DNA of 64,000 bases from Ectocarpus siliculosus (lineage: Eukaryota > Sar > Phaeophyceae > Ectocarpales > Ectocarpaceae): the NCBI GenBank assembly GCA_000310025.1, contig FN649737.1, forward strand, positions 1,581,492 to 1,645,491. The letters are read 5' to 3'. Shown one piece after another: positions 12,160 to 23,800 of this stretch. Both the position numbers and the translations under genes were made by a program. The notes under the pieces are model-generated. The model was not told the origin of the DNA, did no database searches, and saw nothing but the letters and a program-made list of their open reading frames with translations. The first letter of the stretch is position 1. Every line of letters begins with the position of its first letter.

Positions 12160-12290
12160 GTAGGAAGGACGATTGGCCATCGGTCCTCGGTCCTGTGGGA
12201 ACAATGCTCCGCCCTCTCGAGGACGCGTGGTCAATGGTCTAACCGCTAAGGTATGCAAAACATAAGAGTACGCCCCCCCCCCCCCCCTCC
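12160..12290 (+). repeat. Dispersed repeat family A, copy 2
   Basis: About 130 bp, highly similar to 41906-42033 and less so to 7864-7982. It ends in AAAACATAAGAGTAC followed by a long C run. In the plus frame it could encode [20 protein letters not shown], and the copy at 41906 encodes a close variant, but neither is part of a recognised gene. Confidence 0.8.
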
Positions 12291-14533
12291 CTCCGCACCG
12301 GTATTATTTGAAACGGAGATCCCCTTCCTCGCCACTGATCTGCAACTGCCGGTAGGTGGGGTCACCGGACACCCGGTGAGTCACCCCTCACCACCTTCAT
12401 GAGTTCTTATCTTGCAGCGTCCGCGGTTCGGGGGTCTGTTCTTATTTGTTACACAACAAATGCGGGTTCTTGTTCTTAATTAATACCACGTCGGAACTGA
12501 GCACGTGTTCTCAGCCAAGTTCTTTTGAATTCTTGTAAGTTCTTAAGCGCGAGCCGTAGGAGCCTAAACGGCGAGTAAGGTTTCTGTGCTAACCCGATAT
12601 CTTGCAGTTGTAGTCTATCGCTAGGACACCATTGAGAGGCGACGTGTGTGAGTAGGCGCGCTGCACTTTGCTGCTGCTGCTGCTGCTGTGATATCGAGGG
12701 CTGTGTTAGAAAAGCCTCGAAATTACCGCTTTGTAGAACTCGATAAACGGTTGTAACAGCCGCCTACGAAACTCCGCAAATTGAACCAGTACCCGGTGTC
12801 AACCACTGCTGTAGCTATAAGCTCCGTGACGCAGTTACAACCGTTTCGTTTCGACCCAGAATGCGGAGTGTTTGAGCAACCAACTGCTGCGGCCCTCGAT
12901 GTCACAGCCCCAAACAGCAGATGTGTGAGCACGCCCACATGCCAACATGCACGTCGCCTCTCCACGGCGGTGTCCTCTAGCCGATCCACAAATCGTGATA
13001 ATATATTGGATGTACAACCTAGTACTGGTCGAGTTTGAAATTTGAAATGTCAACACGATCTAAAAAGCAGTATCGCAAAATCATCAGATGGATCTTCCAT
13101 TCCCGATGAATAAATCATGGGAGGGCATCTCCGCCCCCGATGGTGATTTCATCAGGATATTTACGATGCTTTGCCCGCTCTCCCCACTCTCAACTGGAGC
13201 ACCAACGGCCGACACACACCCCTGTTATATCGCAGTACGGTCGGCACCTAACAGCGCTTCCGCCGCGTTAATATGCATATATATACATATGTAACTTAAA
13301 GTATGTATGTTGACGGGTATTTTGTACCAGGTAGTTTGCTGGTACGCATACGCGAACGTCTGCGCAGCTTGTAGCTTCTGAAATTGGGCTCCTGAAATTG
13401 TTTTCTGGTGCGTGGGACGCACAAGCACGAGGGCCGGAGTTTGCACGAGGGGTGCTGACACGACTTGCCTGTTTGCACCCGGGGTTTTCCGCTCAGTCAG
13501 TCACGTAAACCGAGAAGCCCACCCTTGACCTTTTGCCGAACCCACGGTGACCTCTACGGCAGATCGCGCCTTCGCCTCACAAGAGTCGCTGCGGTGTGCA
13601 CTCTTTGCCCCTCTTTGCTACTTGCTGCTACTGCTGCTGATGTTGTCCTCCACTACAGCAGGCTACCACGGTCAAATTCTTGTACGTTCTCCCGATGAAA
13701 CAAACTTCCCCGCAATTTCTTGCACAATATGCCACAATACGATTCATCCCGCGCCACAAACCTAGATCAAAATGTTACACATGCGTTCGGAAATCACGAG
13801 GACACTTTAAAACAGTTAAATATCACCATGGAAACCAGAAAGAAAGCTCGAGTTTGCAATGCGTCATCTGGACGAAGTCTCGGCCCTATCGACACGTTGT
13901 CTTGGTCGCGTGCCGTAGCCAAGTTGCAGAGCATCATTCGCGAAGTGTACATCACTCAGCAGCAGTAGTAATCTTCATGTGGAGAAAATGGTGCGGATAT
14001 CTCAACTGGTACTGGCTGCTACGACGTATGCATATGTATGTATGTAGAATATTATATGGATGGAGATTTACTTTGTAGACAAAAACAAACGCTGCTGCTG
14101 TTTACCCACCTGGGCTGAGTGTTGAAAGAGGGTGTGTGTGCAGAAAGATTCTTGAGACTTCGGTCTCCTGCAAACGTAAGGCGATGATGACGGCGAAGTT
14201 TCGTGGACGAGAAGAGAGAAGAAAGAAGAACTTGTTGTACAGCAGTACTGTACACGATGACCAACCCTGGTCTGCACGAAACAGCTGACTGAATTCCACA
14301 AAAACTGGGTCTGGGGTGTGTAACAGCCAGCTAGCTGGTGTAACTGCAGACGGATCTGGGATGGCACACCTGCTGTGACAAAACTGCTGAGAGGTCGACT
14401 GTGGACACACAGACCGGATTCCACAACATGAGGAGGGGGGTGTCATGGCTTCCCTTTCCCACCTCACGTTCCCGCTCGTTCCCACATCTGACATGGTCAG
14501 ATCCCGCCCCCCCCATCGCTGGATCTCACAATA

Positions 14534-15241
14534 ATGAGTGACGAGCGACCCACAGAGCGGGTGGAGAAGCTGCCCTGCCCTCCTCGGAAATGGTATCACT
14601 CATTTCGGCATTCCCCAGAACCGGAGACCATCATCATCCATTTGAAGAATGCGAGCAGTTATCTTGTGCGCTATAGGGTGGTGCAGAAAGACTACTTAGC
14701 CCCCAAGAACTCCACGAAGACGAAGAATAAAGGCTGGTCCTTGTCTGCAGCTGTGTCTTCCACGCCGGTGGTAGAGGCGGGAGCGGAAAGGGATGAAGGA
14801 AACACCATATACAAGGAGGCACGCGACAAGGTGCTCCTGGACGCAACGGTGAAACCGCTCAGCGCTGACGACTCTGCGCATGCGAGAACTGTGCCATTTC
14901 CCCCGCAGTGTCACGAGCTCCTTGTCCAAGGGGACCTGCTGAGCCCGGATAAAGAGTGGCGATCTTTCAAAAACGATATCTATTATTCTGCAGATGGCCA
15001 CCTTTTCCTCAAGGCAACGGACAAACGGCTGGCGCCAATTGCAGAGCAGGGCGAACCCGGACCAGTCGATCCTGTGGCTGAACAGCAGGGGGACTTGGTG
15101 GAAGTGGATGAGCATCAAGAGCACTCCAGGTATGAAAACATTCTCATGATAGAGGGTTCGGCGAGATTGCGCCACCACGCTGAAGCGACAAAGATGCATG
15201 AAGTACAACATCAGGGAGCAGCCCGATATCAGGCAACTTGA
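14534..15241 (+). CDS. Hypothetical protein, single 235-codon exon
   Basis: An uninterrupted frame runs from ATG at 14534 to TGA at 15239-15241. The protein is charged and mostly hydrophilic, with no signal peptide or membrane helix. Residues 32-50 (IIIHLKNASSYLVRYRVV) look like adjoining beta strands, and the segment around 125-160 (CHELLVQGDLLSPDKEW, IYYSADGHLFLKA) also looks folded; the tail from about 170 is acidic and Glu/Gln-rich. I do not recognise the family. Length, mixed composition and a clean ATG make it more likely real than chance, although the opposite strand also carries open frames of 165 and 171 codons. It is either an intronless gene or one large exon. Confidence 0.6.
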   Translation: MSDERPTERVEKLPCPPRKWYHSFRHSPEPETIIIHLKNASSYLVRYRVVQKDYLAPKNSTKTKNKGWSLSAAVSSTPVVEAGAERDEGNTIYKEARDKVLLDATVKPLSADDSAHARTVPFPPQCHELLVQGDLLSPDKEWRSFKNDIYYSADGHLFLKATDKRLAPIAEQGEPGPVDPVAEQQGDLVEVDEHQEHSRYENILMIEGSARLRHHAEATKMHEVQHQGAARYQAT

Positions 15242-17133
15242 ATTTGGAACTGCCGATGTAGCCTGTAGCCATCAAAATCTCTTTTCACAGGTGTCAACCC
15301 GATATAATTTGTGGCATTTTTCCACTTAGGACGGGGCCCTCAATATTTCTATCACGTCCCCCCCAATAGAGCTTCCACACTCGGAGCCCCACACCTCCTG
15401 CGCGCACCCCCCATACACACAACTGCAATGGGCGCCACATGTATCATGCTAGTATGCGCGGAGCATATGCGCGGAGCATTTTTGCGCTGGAACATGTTCT
15501 CTGCAAGGCAAAGAAGATGGAATATTTTTCTTCGCAGCACATGCCGCTAATAAACCGGCACGGCAGTTGGACATCAGATCGGTGCAGACGCACGGGATGG
15601 AGGTACCTACGTTGCCCGTAGAGACTTTACATGTCTCAGGTGTATTCACTCACATAAATAACCAAGACAAGACCCAAAAGAGGCCAGACGACCAGGTAAA
15701 ATTGATCACAAATTTCGCTAGGGGAGAGAAAGTTCCCATCACGGCTATCAGGAAGACTCACGACACAAATAAATCCTCGTCATTCTATGCATCCAATAAA
15801 CCACACGGCATCAACAGCGTAGGTAGAGTTAAGAGTTTGACGGCACTACTGCACGGCGCATTGCCGTGTTTGGAGTTTGACGGCAGTACATGTAGTACCG
15901 TATCGCCGCATGATGTGTTGAACAGCAGAGAATCGAGACAGAAAAACAAACAACAGGGTGTAACGTAAGAACAAGCAAGAGGCTCGGCGGCTCTGAGGGT
16001 GGGAGGTAGCACGCGACGGTACCTACGGTAGCAGCAGGGTACTATCGATCGGTAGAGCGAGACGTGTTCTGATGTTGCCGTGGCGGTGACGGCATCCCCG
16101 TGAACGACTCACCGGAAACTGCTGATTGTGTTTTTTTTTTTTTTTCATCGGTTGCAAAAAGACATGCATGATTGACGGATTGGCAACGCCTAACTAACGA
16201 GGGCAATCTATATGCAAACTGATGCGTTTTTGTTTTTGCTCCGAACCAATTCTGATTTCCCCACGAGGTTAGCTTGCAATTGGAACTACGCCATCTTCGC
16301 GCCCAACGCGCTGTTTTGGTGGCGATGCTGGTTGTACCCACCGTGGCCGGTTGGTTGCAGCGCTTGAAGGAGGCGGTGAGTGCCGTGGGTGCAAAGTCTA
16401 TGAGCTTCGGAAAACGGAAAGCACCATACTTACCCCCCTTTCTTGTGCAATTTTAAAAGCTGATAACTCAAGATCGAAAAGGCAAGCACGTCGCGACAAC
16501 GTTTGTTCGAAAGCTCTCTTCCGTGGCAGCAACTTCATCACGAGACGCTATCTTGACTCGGGGTGCCAACGACATTTGATGGCTCCACCAATCGTGTCAA
16601 CTGGGGTAGACACCCAGATATCAACGATAATCTGAGTCTTCAGGACTGAGTTGCTCTGCGATCAGCTCATAATTCAATTCGAAGGGTGCAATTTCCTCTC
16701 TTCGTACCTTCATCGTCGGCCTTCTCTATCGTTATGTACTTAATGTATACCTCTATTTTTCGGCTTTTCGATTACCGATAGACAGGACTACGGAGTGACA
16801 TGTCCCTTTCACCCCCGACAGGACCACGCGCTCGCCGAGTGCGGAATTCTTCACCACTTCTTTGCCTCTCCCAACACCGTCCCTTCTTCCCGCCGCTACA
16901 AATCCTCTCCCGGACACTCACCACCATCCGTCCTGGATGTTGGCCCCCAGCCCCATTGGGGGGCGAGGGGCCAATCCTTCACCCTAGTAATTCGACAGGG
17001 AGCAGCGTCGGTTGAGCGACGATTTCAACCAAAAAATAATTCGTTTTATTTGCTTGAAAAAAGAGGCGTGTTGTCAAACGGTTAAAAACAAGTAGACTTC
17101 TGTTGACTAAAGCAGCCCACTGCTACCCCGCTC

Positions 17134-17850
17134 TCATCCGAATGAAGGCATCGGATGGAGGTCACACCCTTCTAGTTTTGAGCTTGGGAGGTGCTCTAGG
17201 GAGCGAAAATCGACTGTGGTGTCGGCAGATTCCTGTGGGCTATAGTTATCACCTTGATTTTCAACCCGCGGCCCTTCAGAATCACCATTCACTGAGTACC
17301 ACGTTACGATCTTAGGACTAACCTTCCGAACAAGAGCCGTACTGATCCCACCGAACCGAATGATGACACGTGACACTCGAATCTTGAGAATGGCGTGGTA
17401 CCAGCTTCCCCGTCTTCGTTCGCGATGACAATTTCGGAATCGAGCTCGAGCTTATCCTTCCCCAGGAGTATGAACGTGCGTTGACCCAGCCAACCACCTG
17501 GAAAACTCATCACCCTCCCACCCCCCCTCCCCGGCATTGCGTATCTGTAGTATTTTCCAACACTTCCGTGAACGGGGGTTCCTTAGGGCCAGTGTAGGCA
17601 TCGATGCTGGCCCTGCAGAGAGGGTGGCCATTGGCCTTTTCGACGATTTGAAGGCACAAATCCGGGAGGCAGGGAGTCACATCCGAGGCACGGTCACCGT
17701 GGACGGCTTCCTTGAGCATGCGTTGCGCGAAAAGGACGAGCATCCTGCACCGACGTCCACCCGCAACGGGCGCGTTGTCATACTCGTTCCCATTCTCGAC
17801 GTGGAAAACGCGTTTCTTCATGTTGGTTCGTTGATACAGCGGTTGCATTT
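17134..17850 (-). CDS. Possible coding exons, strand uncertain
   Basis: The minus strand has two frames with protein-like composition: 17510-17848 (AQRMLKEAVH, DLCLQIVEKANGHPLCRAS, KEPPFTEVLENTTD) and about 17340-17480 (TFILLGKDKLELDSEIVIAN). The plus strand over 17537-17870 is also open for 165 codons with plausible sequence (GLFDDLKAQIREAG, VVILVPILDVENAF). Third-position GC is high in both directions, so composition does not decide the strand. I do not recognise either product and no phase-consistent exon chain was found. Confidence 0.3.
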
Positions 17851-19165
17851 GGAATGTAGGGCGTCGGGTGGAATGATGGAGCGAAAAGAGTGCCTTTCCC
17901 CATGTAGAGAGAGAGTTCGAGGAGGAACGGGCCTGTGTTGTGGGTTGCGATGTGGAGAATCGCGGCAGAGCGCAAGGTCAAGAGCATCACATTTGGCATG
18001 TTTTTTTTTGTCTATTCTAATGAATTTCGTGTAACCGTTTTCGTGTAACCGTTTTCGTGTAACCGGCCGTTACTGCACGGCTATGCATGCCAAAGCAACA
18101 GCGATGTGTGTATGTTTTTGTGGCGCGCGCATCGATGCACCAGCACCGGTTCCCCTCTCGCGAACCAGTTATGTAGACAATTTTCTTTCAGGAGAGAGGG
18201 AGGTGCCAATAGCGATGCGATTTTAGTTTTGTTGCGCGCTTGTCGCTGAACCGGCGCTGCTCCCCATGCCGTCCAGCAATCCAGTTCTTTCGAAATGAGA
18301 AGAGGATCATCACAAAGTTATGTTGGTGCGCGTGTCATTGAGTGAGCGCCGCTGATTCTTATCGTTTTGATAAGCAAGGGAGAGATAGATAGCGGGAATC
18401 AATCACCTGTCGATGTGTGTTTTGTTTTATCGTCGAACGATCGCCGCTTTTCCGGTCATGGAGTGAGCCAGTTCTTTGCAATGAACCCTATTATTTATGC
18501 TTTGCAATAGCGTTAGCGGAAGCTACCTGTATTTATTCGTTTTCCCGAGCAGCATACAGCGATATCTTGCCTGTGGGCAACAAGGTTCTACAAGACAGAT
18601 TGGGTGGCCATGCGTCGGACTAAATTTCATGTTGGGAAGGTGTAAGACGAAGATGTTTCGGGATGATGTTGGATTCTTGGGTATGTGGTGTGTTGCACGT
18701 TTTTTCTCGCAGTGACATACAGATGTACCATTTTGCCTGCAAACCTTCCTTGGCCAGGCATACGTATTGTTTCCCAGTATCCTACCTGGATCCTGCGTGG
18801 TTGGTTGTGCTGTTTGTATGTTCGTACACGCGTTCTTGGAAAGTCGGGTGGACACCGTTGCCAATTTCGATAAATAGTAACAGCGTTGACCGCAACCTCA
18901 CTTTCACATGAGCAACGTCACGGTGTCAAAGTACAGCAGAGGTGGAGCTCGTGATACAAGCCCCCGTGGTGCGGCAATTTCCGTCACAATAGTTGGATAC
19001 CACTCGTTCGTGGTATCGCCAACCTCACAGAAGGTATCGGGACCCCTTTGGGAAAATCAACAACACTTGGAACCCGATTGTTTCCGCACCTCCTGTCGAT
19101 GCATGCAGTGTCACCCATCCGTGCCACACAAGACCTGCCTCCTTATGGTATGCACGCGGTACTCG

Positions 19166-19205
19166 GGCGCAACCCCGCGCCTGCCTGGCTACGGGTCTAC
19201 GTAGC
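19166..19205 (+). repeat. Dispersed 39-bp repeat, copy 2
   Basis: Counterpart of 3011-3049, sharing GCGCAACCCCGC, CTGCCTGG and CGGGTCTACGTAG. Confidence 0.6.
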
Positions 19206-20867
19206 GGGCAAACGCCCCGGGCACTGATATTTCTGCATTGTACAGAATATATCTGTGTGGTATGTATGGTGCGGAGAACGGTTGTTCCGTGAGGACACAG
19301 GAGTGTATGTGAGGAAAGCATCTCGTAGCGAAAAATAAGAAGGCACGCACGCGGCTTACAGATTTCGCTTGTAGGACAAAGGCACACAGTAGAGCTCTTC
19401 GATTAGAGAGAGGCAAGCCGGTGGGGTAAGCGAGATAAACCGTACGTTGCCCTCGAGTGAATGCCTGAACTTATTTGTCCGTGTCGAACACCAAGTTGGG
19501 AGAGAACAAGAATGACAAAGTCACTAAATATAGCAAAAAAAAAAAGCAAAAGGGCGGGTGGTGCCATAGGCAAAAGCGGGTCGCCTTCGGGTGGTCTCTA
19601 ATCCAACACACGTGACAGACCGCTACTTCTTAGCAAAACAAAATTTTCACAGTAGCCGGCTACTGCCACACACACCGGAAGAGGGGTTTTCTGCTGGCAA
19701 ACTCTACAACCTCACTCACTTGTCAAGTACTGTGCGAAACATGCGTCCTCGACGAACCATCAGAAGATCGATACACCCACCGATTACGCAAGGCTGGACA
19801 CTATGTAGCTATTATATTGCACGAATCTCGGATCCTGCTTGAATGATACCTCATCGCATGAAATTTGCTCTACAATCCTCGGCCTCGAGGGCAAAACCGC
19901 TAAAACAGTACTGCAACGGCCCTGTCACGGTGGCGCGATAAACAAAGCACATAGTGCCAAAATGTACAGTCACTGGTAGCGACTTGATACCATAGAGAAC
20001 GGGGGGAAAGCTAAGAATTTCCAAATGAAAGTGTTCTTGAGGTGCCTCGGTGCCAATGGAGTAGCAGCAGCGTGGTGCCAAACATCTCCTAGCCACGTGT
20101 TACCAGGTCCGGGGAATATCCTATCCCCACTATACTTCGCTCTCTCCCGGAATTATATACCGACGGTTGGGCACGCACACCTTCCGACTAGAAACCAAAC
20201 CTTTTCACATCCCGCCTGGACAAACGTCTAACGTCTCAACAAACGAATCTACAGAATAACAAACATGCAAAAGTGAAATACAAGTCAGCGAGGTTTCCAG
20301 CCGGGCAGATCGTTTTCGGGAAAACACAGCTATAATTTGGCACCAAATTACACACCGCCACTGATCGCACGTCGAACAAGGACGGAAACAGCCGGTACAT
20401 ATACCTGCTCCGTTGCTACGGGCCAGGAACGGCATTACGGAATATGCAAAGCCCAAGGGCAGCTGAAACGTTGAAGGAAGCCAAGAATCATGTAATCGGC
20501 ATGGGGGGGAATAGCAAACAACCAGGTTTTGTGATACCTGCCACATTTTTGAACCATGAAGCCACACTTACGAACCACCGTTGGGAGCTGCGGTGGTATA
20601 TGGTTTACTTATTGACAACAATGGACAAAGTTCCCGAACGTTTGAGACTTCTCTACGCGAGTGGCACCTTCTACACATTTTACATCCTTTTGAAAAAATC
20701 ATCTTCAGCAGTTCTGTCTCGTCTCCCACAACCCGTGGTCAAATCGTCTCTTTCCGTTACCAATACGAGCAGGGGGGGAGGGCAAACACACACCCCTCAC
20801 TGTTTTCTATGATATCACGTCTGTCGCTACGGTACCGTGTGGGGCACTGCAACGACGCCATCCCTTA

Positions 20868-23800
20868 TCATGACAGATTGTCTCCCACCTTCTTGGCACC
20901 CACTAAATTAGACCCCACCAACTTGGACCCCCCTAACTCAGCCCCGTCCTCATCCCGCGAGGTAAATTTCGCGTCTTCGTCCTCGTCGGGGTACACGTCG
21001 ACGAAAACCATGCGCTGTGGCTTGGTACTCGGTACGGGAAGAACCTGTAGGGCTGGACGAAGGAGAAACGGGAACACAAAACAGGACGGAATGCATGTGT
21101 TGGGAGAGGTTGCGAACAAAAAAAGGGCAAGGCGAGCAGCAACAACTTAAGACCCGCCATTGTCAAGACCGACAACAGCGCGGTGCAGCTTAGAGAGAGG
21201 CCGTCGCCATCTGTCCACCCCTGAAACGTGAAAAGACAGAAAGCGCCCGACCCAGCCCTTGGTCGCCTCTGAAGACTTTCTGAGCGTGTACCATGCAGAA
21301 TGAAGGTCATCACGTGCACCTATTTCACCCGCGGGGGAGCGCTACACAATTCGACATGCCTTGCACAAGTGGGCGCAGCCAAACACGGGAATGAACACCG
21401 CCCCTGTACGTTGTGGAGTTTTCGGAGAGCGTTGGTTGCAACACGCGGCACAACAAGCGCAGGCCACACACCTTTCGCCTGGGCAGCGGCGATCTCCGCC
21501 ATCTTGGCTTTCGCTCTTCGCCGTACTGAACACAAGCCTGATCGCAACACGTGCAACGTTTGGCAGAAAGATGCGTTGCTCAAGTTTGACATCAAGCAGT
21601 GCGACAGGAATTTATACGATCCAAAGTTGTTTGCAAGCGCGAGGGCGACGAGCTACAAAGGCTAGCCGGTGCCAAACGTGGCACACAGCCGTAGGTCGCA
21701 CAAAAACGGCAGTCGTCAGGTACCACAAGCAGGTGAAACGTGTGAAACGATGTGACTCGCGCATGCGGAATTTCTTCGATGCGAGCCAAATTTACGATGT
21801 TAACAAAACGAAGGTCTGACCATTGCTGGTCATCTCAATGGTGTCTGGGTCGGAATCTTCAGTGGAGCACTGGGAGTACAACATCGAGATTGCCACGAAG
21901 CAACTCTGGGATTGTGAACTTCGTTCTACCAGTCGGGTCCCTGTCACCGGCAAGGACATGGGCACGCCCGAGCGATGATGGCATTCGGCAACGAAAAATA
22001 TCGTCCAGCAGTCACAACGAGGGAGGCTACCGTAGCACCTGGTGGGTTATGCTATTAGTATACCCCAGGGGCGTGCGCGTTTTTCTCTCGCGCGGTCACT
22101 CACATAGCGCCAGCAGCGCGAGAAACAGCCCACCCCCAGCAACGATCGTCCCGACGGCCCAGTTTTCGAGCGCCTCCGACGACCCGGACCCGTCAACTGC
22201 CTCCGCCGACGCAACGGCGGGGGCCGCGGTAGGTAGCGTGGCATCTCGCGCCGCCGCCGATGGAGATGGCGTTTCTGCGGCCGGGGGAACAGCGGTCGCG
22301 GGTGCCGCCGTCGACCCAGGCGTAGGCGACGGCGAAGGCACGGATATTGCGGTGGGCGGAGGCGACGGTGGTATCGTGGGCGGAAGTGACGGAGGTAGCG
22401 TGGGCGGGGGCGACGGGGGATAGGTGGGCCCGGCGGTGGGGCTGGAGGTCGGCGCCGACGACGGAGCGTCCGTGCGAGCCACGGTGGTTGCCAGGCGCTC
22501 GAACTTCATGGCCACGACGTCCTCGTCGTCCCCGGTCCCGCCCACCCAGGCCGCCGTCGAGAAGCCCCCGAGGAAAAACTCTCCGCTGATGTCGAACTCA
22601 ACGAACTCCAAGACATCGTCGCCCAAGGTCCCGTCTTGCCATCTGGTGAGCTCGGCTCCAGAGTCCCCGTCGAGGACGACGGCGGCGAAATCGAAGCCGC
22701 CCTGGCTTGCCCCTTCGACCCAGTCGCCCTGAGCTCCTCCGGCGCCAACGACCCAGCCGGTGATCGGGTCGGCCGCGATGCTGTTAAGCATTATCCCGTC
22801 CCCGCCTGTCCCCCGGTAGGACCACCTCTCCTGTCGAGTCGAAATCGCGTCGAGGGAGGAGGGTGGTGATGAAGATCTAGCCCATGGTTCAAGCAATTCA
22901 TGAAGACAACAATAATGTGTGTAAGCCATTGGAAATGAGTCATCCTGGAAGGCGTCTGCCCTCTGTACCCTGGCATTATAACACATGCATCAGCATTTTC
23001 TCGTAAAGGCAAGCATGCAGAGGTCATCTTGTGCGCAACCCGGGTCGGAGCTCAGTCAGACAGGCGAGGCCGTAGGGCAGTGAGCTAGAGAAAATGTGGA
23101 TGCAACCTATTAAGAGGGTCACTTCTCCGTGTCTGTTGAGGACGAATCCCTCTTTTCACACTGACGTGACGTGGCAGCGAGATACCTGATTTTAGTGGCG
23201 TAAGGTCCGGGTGGGAACCCCGCCACCCTCTACAACAAGCGGTGCCAATCGCAAGAACTGGTGGAAGACCAAAAGAGAAGAGTTTTTTCGAGCTTGCCGA
23301 CACTCGGATGAAGTGCCGGACGAAGCGCACCCGTGAAAATTTCACAGAAGGTCGAGAAGATGTGAATCGACTCGCAAGATATCCCGCCGGGTTCCGGCCA
23401 CCCCTAGAAGACATTTTCTAGCAAACAGGAAAGAATCATTAATGAGTGGGGGATAACGCAGAGGTGGTCGTTATGAAGGGTCATATCTCTCCAATTCTGT
23501 CGAGAACGGTTCTCCCTTGAGAAATACATAACTCATTTTGTAGCAATCATACAATCCCTACTCACGCCCATGCGCGATCGCCGCCCCCCCCTACATACCA
23601 CCATTTCCGAGAGGTCCAATTCGACACACGTGAGTGGCGAGGTTTTCAATTTGGTAAATACATCCTGCAGAACAAGCCTTCAATCATGGCCTCTACACCA
23701 CGGCTCCCCCGCTTTCACAACACATCTGCCAGACGTGGGCAGAGAGAGAGATAGAGAGAGGGAGAGGGAGAGACAAGAGAAAACTCACCACGCCGGACTC

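Larger units (their letters stand above)
10539..14533. other. Region without a firmly recognised gene
   Basis: The region holds a possible minus-strand exon at 11690-11775, one copy of repeat family A at 12160-12290, a short CTG tract at about 12669-12688 and many short frames that do not join. Nothing else could be assigned. Confidence 0.45.
15242..20867. other. Region without a confidently recognised gene
   Basis: It contains an ambiguous coding-like block at 17510-17850 and the second copy of the 39-bp repeat at 19166-19205. A 133-codon plus frame at 15567-15968 has no recognisable domain and is not called. A poly-T run lies near 16130-16145 and a triplicated GTGTAACCGTTTTC motif near 18030-18064. 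Confidence 0.45.

Noticed and set aside
22047-22748. Plus-strand frames with Gly-rich and Ala-rich repeats
   Set aside because: They are antisense shadows of the proline-rich stalk exon of the minus-strand surface protein.
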